The notes beneath the pieces are model-generated. The model ran no database searches. It was not told the DNA's origin and saw only the letters and a program-made list of their open reading frames with translations. Positions 4,490-5,202 of a stretch of DNA of 5,202 nt are shown in pieces (within the stretch, counting starts at the first letter, position 1; each line of letters starts with the position of its first letter). The DNA is from Bdellovibrionales bacterium (lineage in GTDB: Bacteria > Bdellovibrionota > Bacteriovoracia > Bacteriovoracales > Bacteriovoracaceae): positions 1-5,202 of the forward strand of contig SXUH01000179.1 of assembly GCA_005791855.1 (NCBI GenBank), written 5' to 3'. Both the position numbers and the translations under genes were made by a program.

Positions 4490-4882
4490 CTAACCGATTC
4501 GGTCGGAGTGGATCTGCGTTACCTTCGGAAGCAGATCCGTCAGGGTTGTCATGGAAAACGGCTTCTGGAGGAACCCGAGGATCCCCGGCTCGAAGGGGGT
4601 TTTGATCGGGCAGTCGAGGACTCCACTGTAGAAGAGAAAGGGAGGGAAGCTTGGCATCGAGGCCTTGATCCGCTGGAAGAATTCCAGGCCACTCATCTGG
4701 GGCATGATGACGTCGCAGATCACCAGGTCGAAGCGGTTGCTCCGGATGAGTCGCTCGGCTTCGTCGGCGGAGACCGCGGTCCACGGATTGTGGCCGATGA
4801 CCCGGAGGTACATGCTCAGGGAGGTCAGGAGTTCGAGTTCGTCATCGACGAGCAGGATGGAAAGGCTAGTTGCGGTGTTCAT
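4490..4882 (-). CDS. single-domain response regulator (receiver) following the histidine kinase
   Basis: The 130-residue protein is a complete receiver domain. ILLVDDELE (9-17) gives the acidic pair Asp13-Asp14, FDLVICDVIMPQMSG (51-65) carries phospho-acceptor Asp57, Ser86 in LFYSG is the switch residue, and Lys107 in GFLQKP is the conserved lysine with Phe104 as aromatic partner. There is no output domain. The frame is open further upstream to 5170, but those codons are an out-of-frame shadow of the kinase. MNTATSLSILLVDDE at ATG 4882 is the natural receiver start, with GGAG 10 nt upstream. The gene start overlaps the kinase stop by 17 nt, implying translational coupling and a cognate kinase-regulator pair. 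The loop after Ser86 (GVLDCPIKTPFEPG) is rather long and unusual for the family. Confidence 0.93.
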   Translation of the reverse strand: MNTATSLSILLVDDELELLTSLSMYLRVIGHNPWTAVSADEAERLIRSNRFDLVICDVIMPQMSGLEFFQRIKASMPSFPPFLFYSGVLDCPIKTPFEPGILGFLQKPFSMTTLTDLLPKVTQIHSDRIG

Positions 4883-5202
4883 GTGAGGCCGTCTCCGGTA
4901 AGCGGATTTCAAAGCAGGTGTGATTCGAAGCTTCGGCCAGGGAGAGGGTGCCGTGGTGGGCTTCGACGATCTTTTTGCTGATGCTGAACCCGAGCCCCGA
5001 GCCCAGGCAGCTCGGCTTCGTGCTGTAGAACGGTTGCATGATCCGGTCCCGGAGCTCCTGGGGGATGCCCGCCCCGCTGTCGGTGACACGGAGGGCGCAG
5101 GCCTGCCCCTCCCGGTGAGCTTCCACCCGGACCCAGCGTTCGGGGAGTTCGCTGACGGCGTCGAAGGCATTGTTAAGGAGGTTCAGGAGCGTCTGGGTCA
5201 GC
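4866..5202 (-). CDS. sensor histidine kinase, C-terminal ATPase domain (5' part outside window)
   Basis: Only the last 111 residues are visible, all within the HATPase_c catalytic domain. The N box is LLNLLNNAFDAV (fragment 5-16), the G1 box DSGAGIP (41-47), the F box PFYSTKP (57-63), and the G2 box GSGLGFSISKKIVEAHHG (67-84), in the canonical order of phosphorelay kinases. The protein would bind ATP and phosphorylate a histidine located in the missing upstream part. The ATP-binding motifs visible are intact. The sequence ends soon after G2 with FEIRLPE and a short tail, so no receiver domain is fused at its C-terminus. The following receiver gene overlaps it by 17 nt and is the likely partner, with the second receiver further downstream. 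Sensor domain, membrane location and signal cannot be judged from this fragment. Confidence 0.95.
   Translation of the reverse strand, partial: LTQTLLNLLNNAFDAVSELPERWVRVEAHREGQACALRVTDSGAGIPQELRDRIMQPFYSTKPSCLGSGLGFSISKKIVEAHHGTLSLAEASNHTCFEIRLPETASHEHRN

Noticed and set aside
4883..5170. N-terminal extension of the 4490-4882 receiver to 226 residues
   Set aside because: The extra 96 residues are Ser/Arg/Pro-rich and out of frame with the ATPase domain encoded by the same bases. The receiver begins naturally at MNTATSLSILLVDDE.

Overview
The window is GC-rich coding DNA with strongly C/G-ending codons, broken by short AT-rich intergenic patches that look like promoters. Two proteins have Sec signal peptides and aromatic-ended C-termini typical of outer-membrane beta-barrels, so the host is Gram-negative (diderm). 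Single-domain response regulators, an RsbRD-like sensory domain and poorly conserved outer-membrane proteins fit a predatory or environmental deltaproteobacterial-type lineage such as Bdellovibrionota or Myxococcota. That placement is a low-confidence guess; nothing in the window is diagnostic.

Layout, left to right. (1) Minus strand, 1-279: a DUF1428 (YbaA-like) protein cut by the window edge, with a possible tiny minus-strand ORF immediately upstream whose stop codon overlaps its ribosome binding site. (2) An AT-rich divergent promoter region, about 386-433. (3) Plus strand, 440-1177: an outer-membrane barrel protein, apparently translated from a leaderless mRNA. (4) Plus strand, 1264-1707: a secreted cysteine-containing protein of unknown function. 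(5) Plus strand, 1839-3069: an overlapping pair made of a stand-alone RsbRD N-terminal-like sensory domain and a class I SAM methyltransferase. (6) Plus strand, 3097-4038: a second outer-membrane barrel protein. (7) Minus strand, 4015-5202: the end of a histidine kinase, then two single-domain response regulators. The last regulator overlaps the second barrel gene tail to tail by 24 nt.

How the genes may work together. The minus-strand block is a two-component or phosphorelay cassette: kinase to receiver to receiver, with no DNA-binding output domain visible. The RsbRD-like protein and the methyltransferase overlap by 23 nt and are probably co-translated, but no direct functional link can be read from the sequence. 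The two barrels and the secreted protein are envelope components of unknown role. I see no mobile element, CRISPR array, tRNA or rRNA. The less ordinary features are: a -10 box 6 nt upstream of two start codons, inverted repeats without U-tracts at or just after three stop codons, and the uncommon RsbRD-only plus methyltransferase arrangement.
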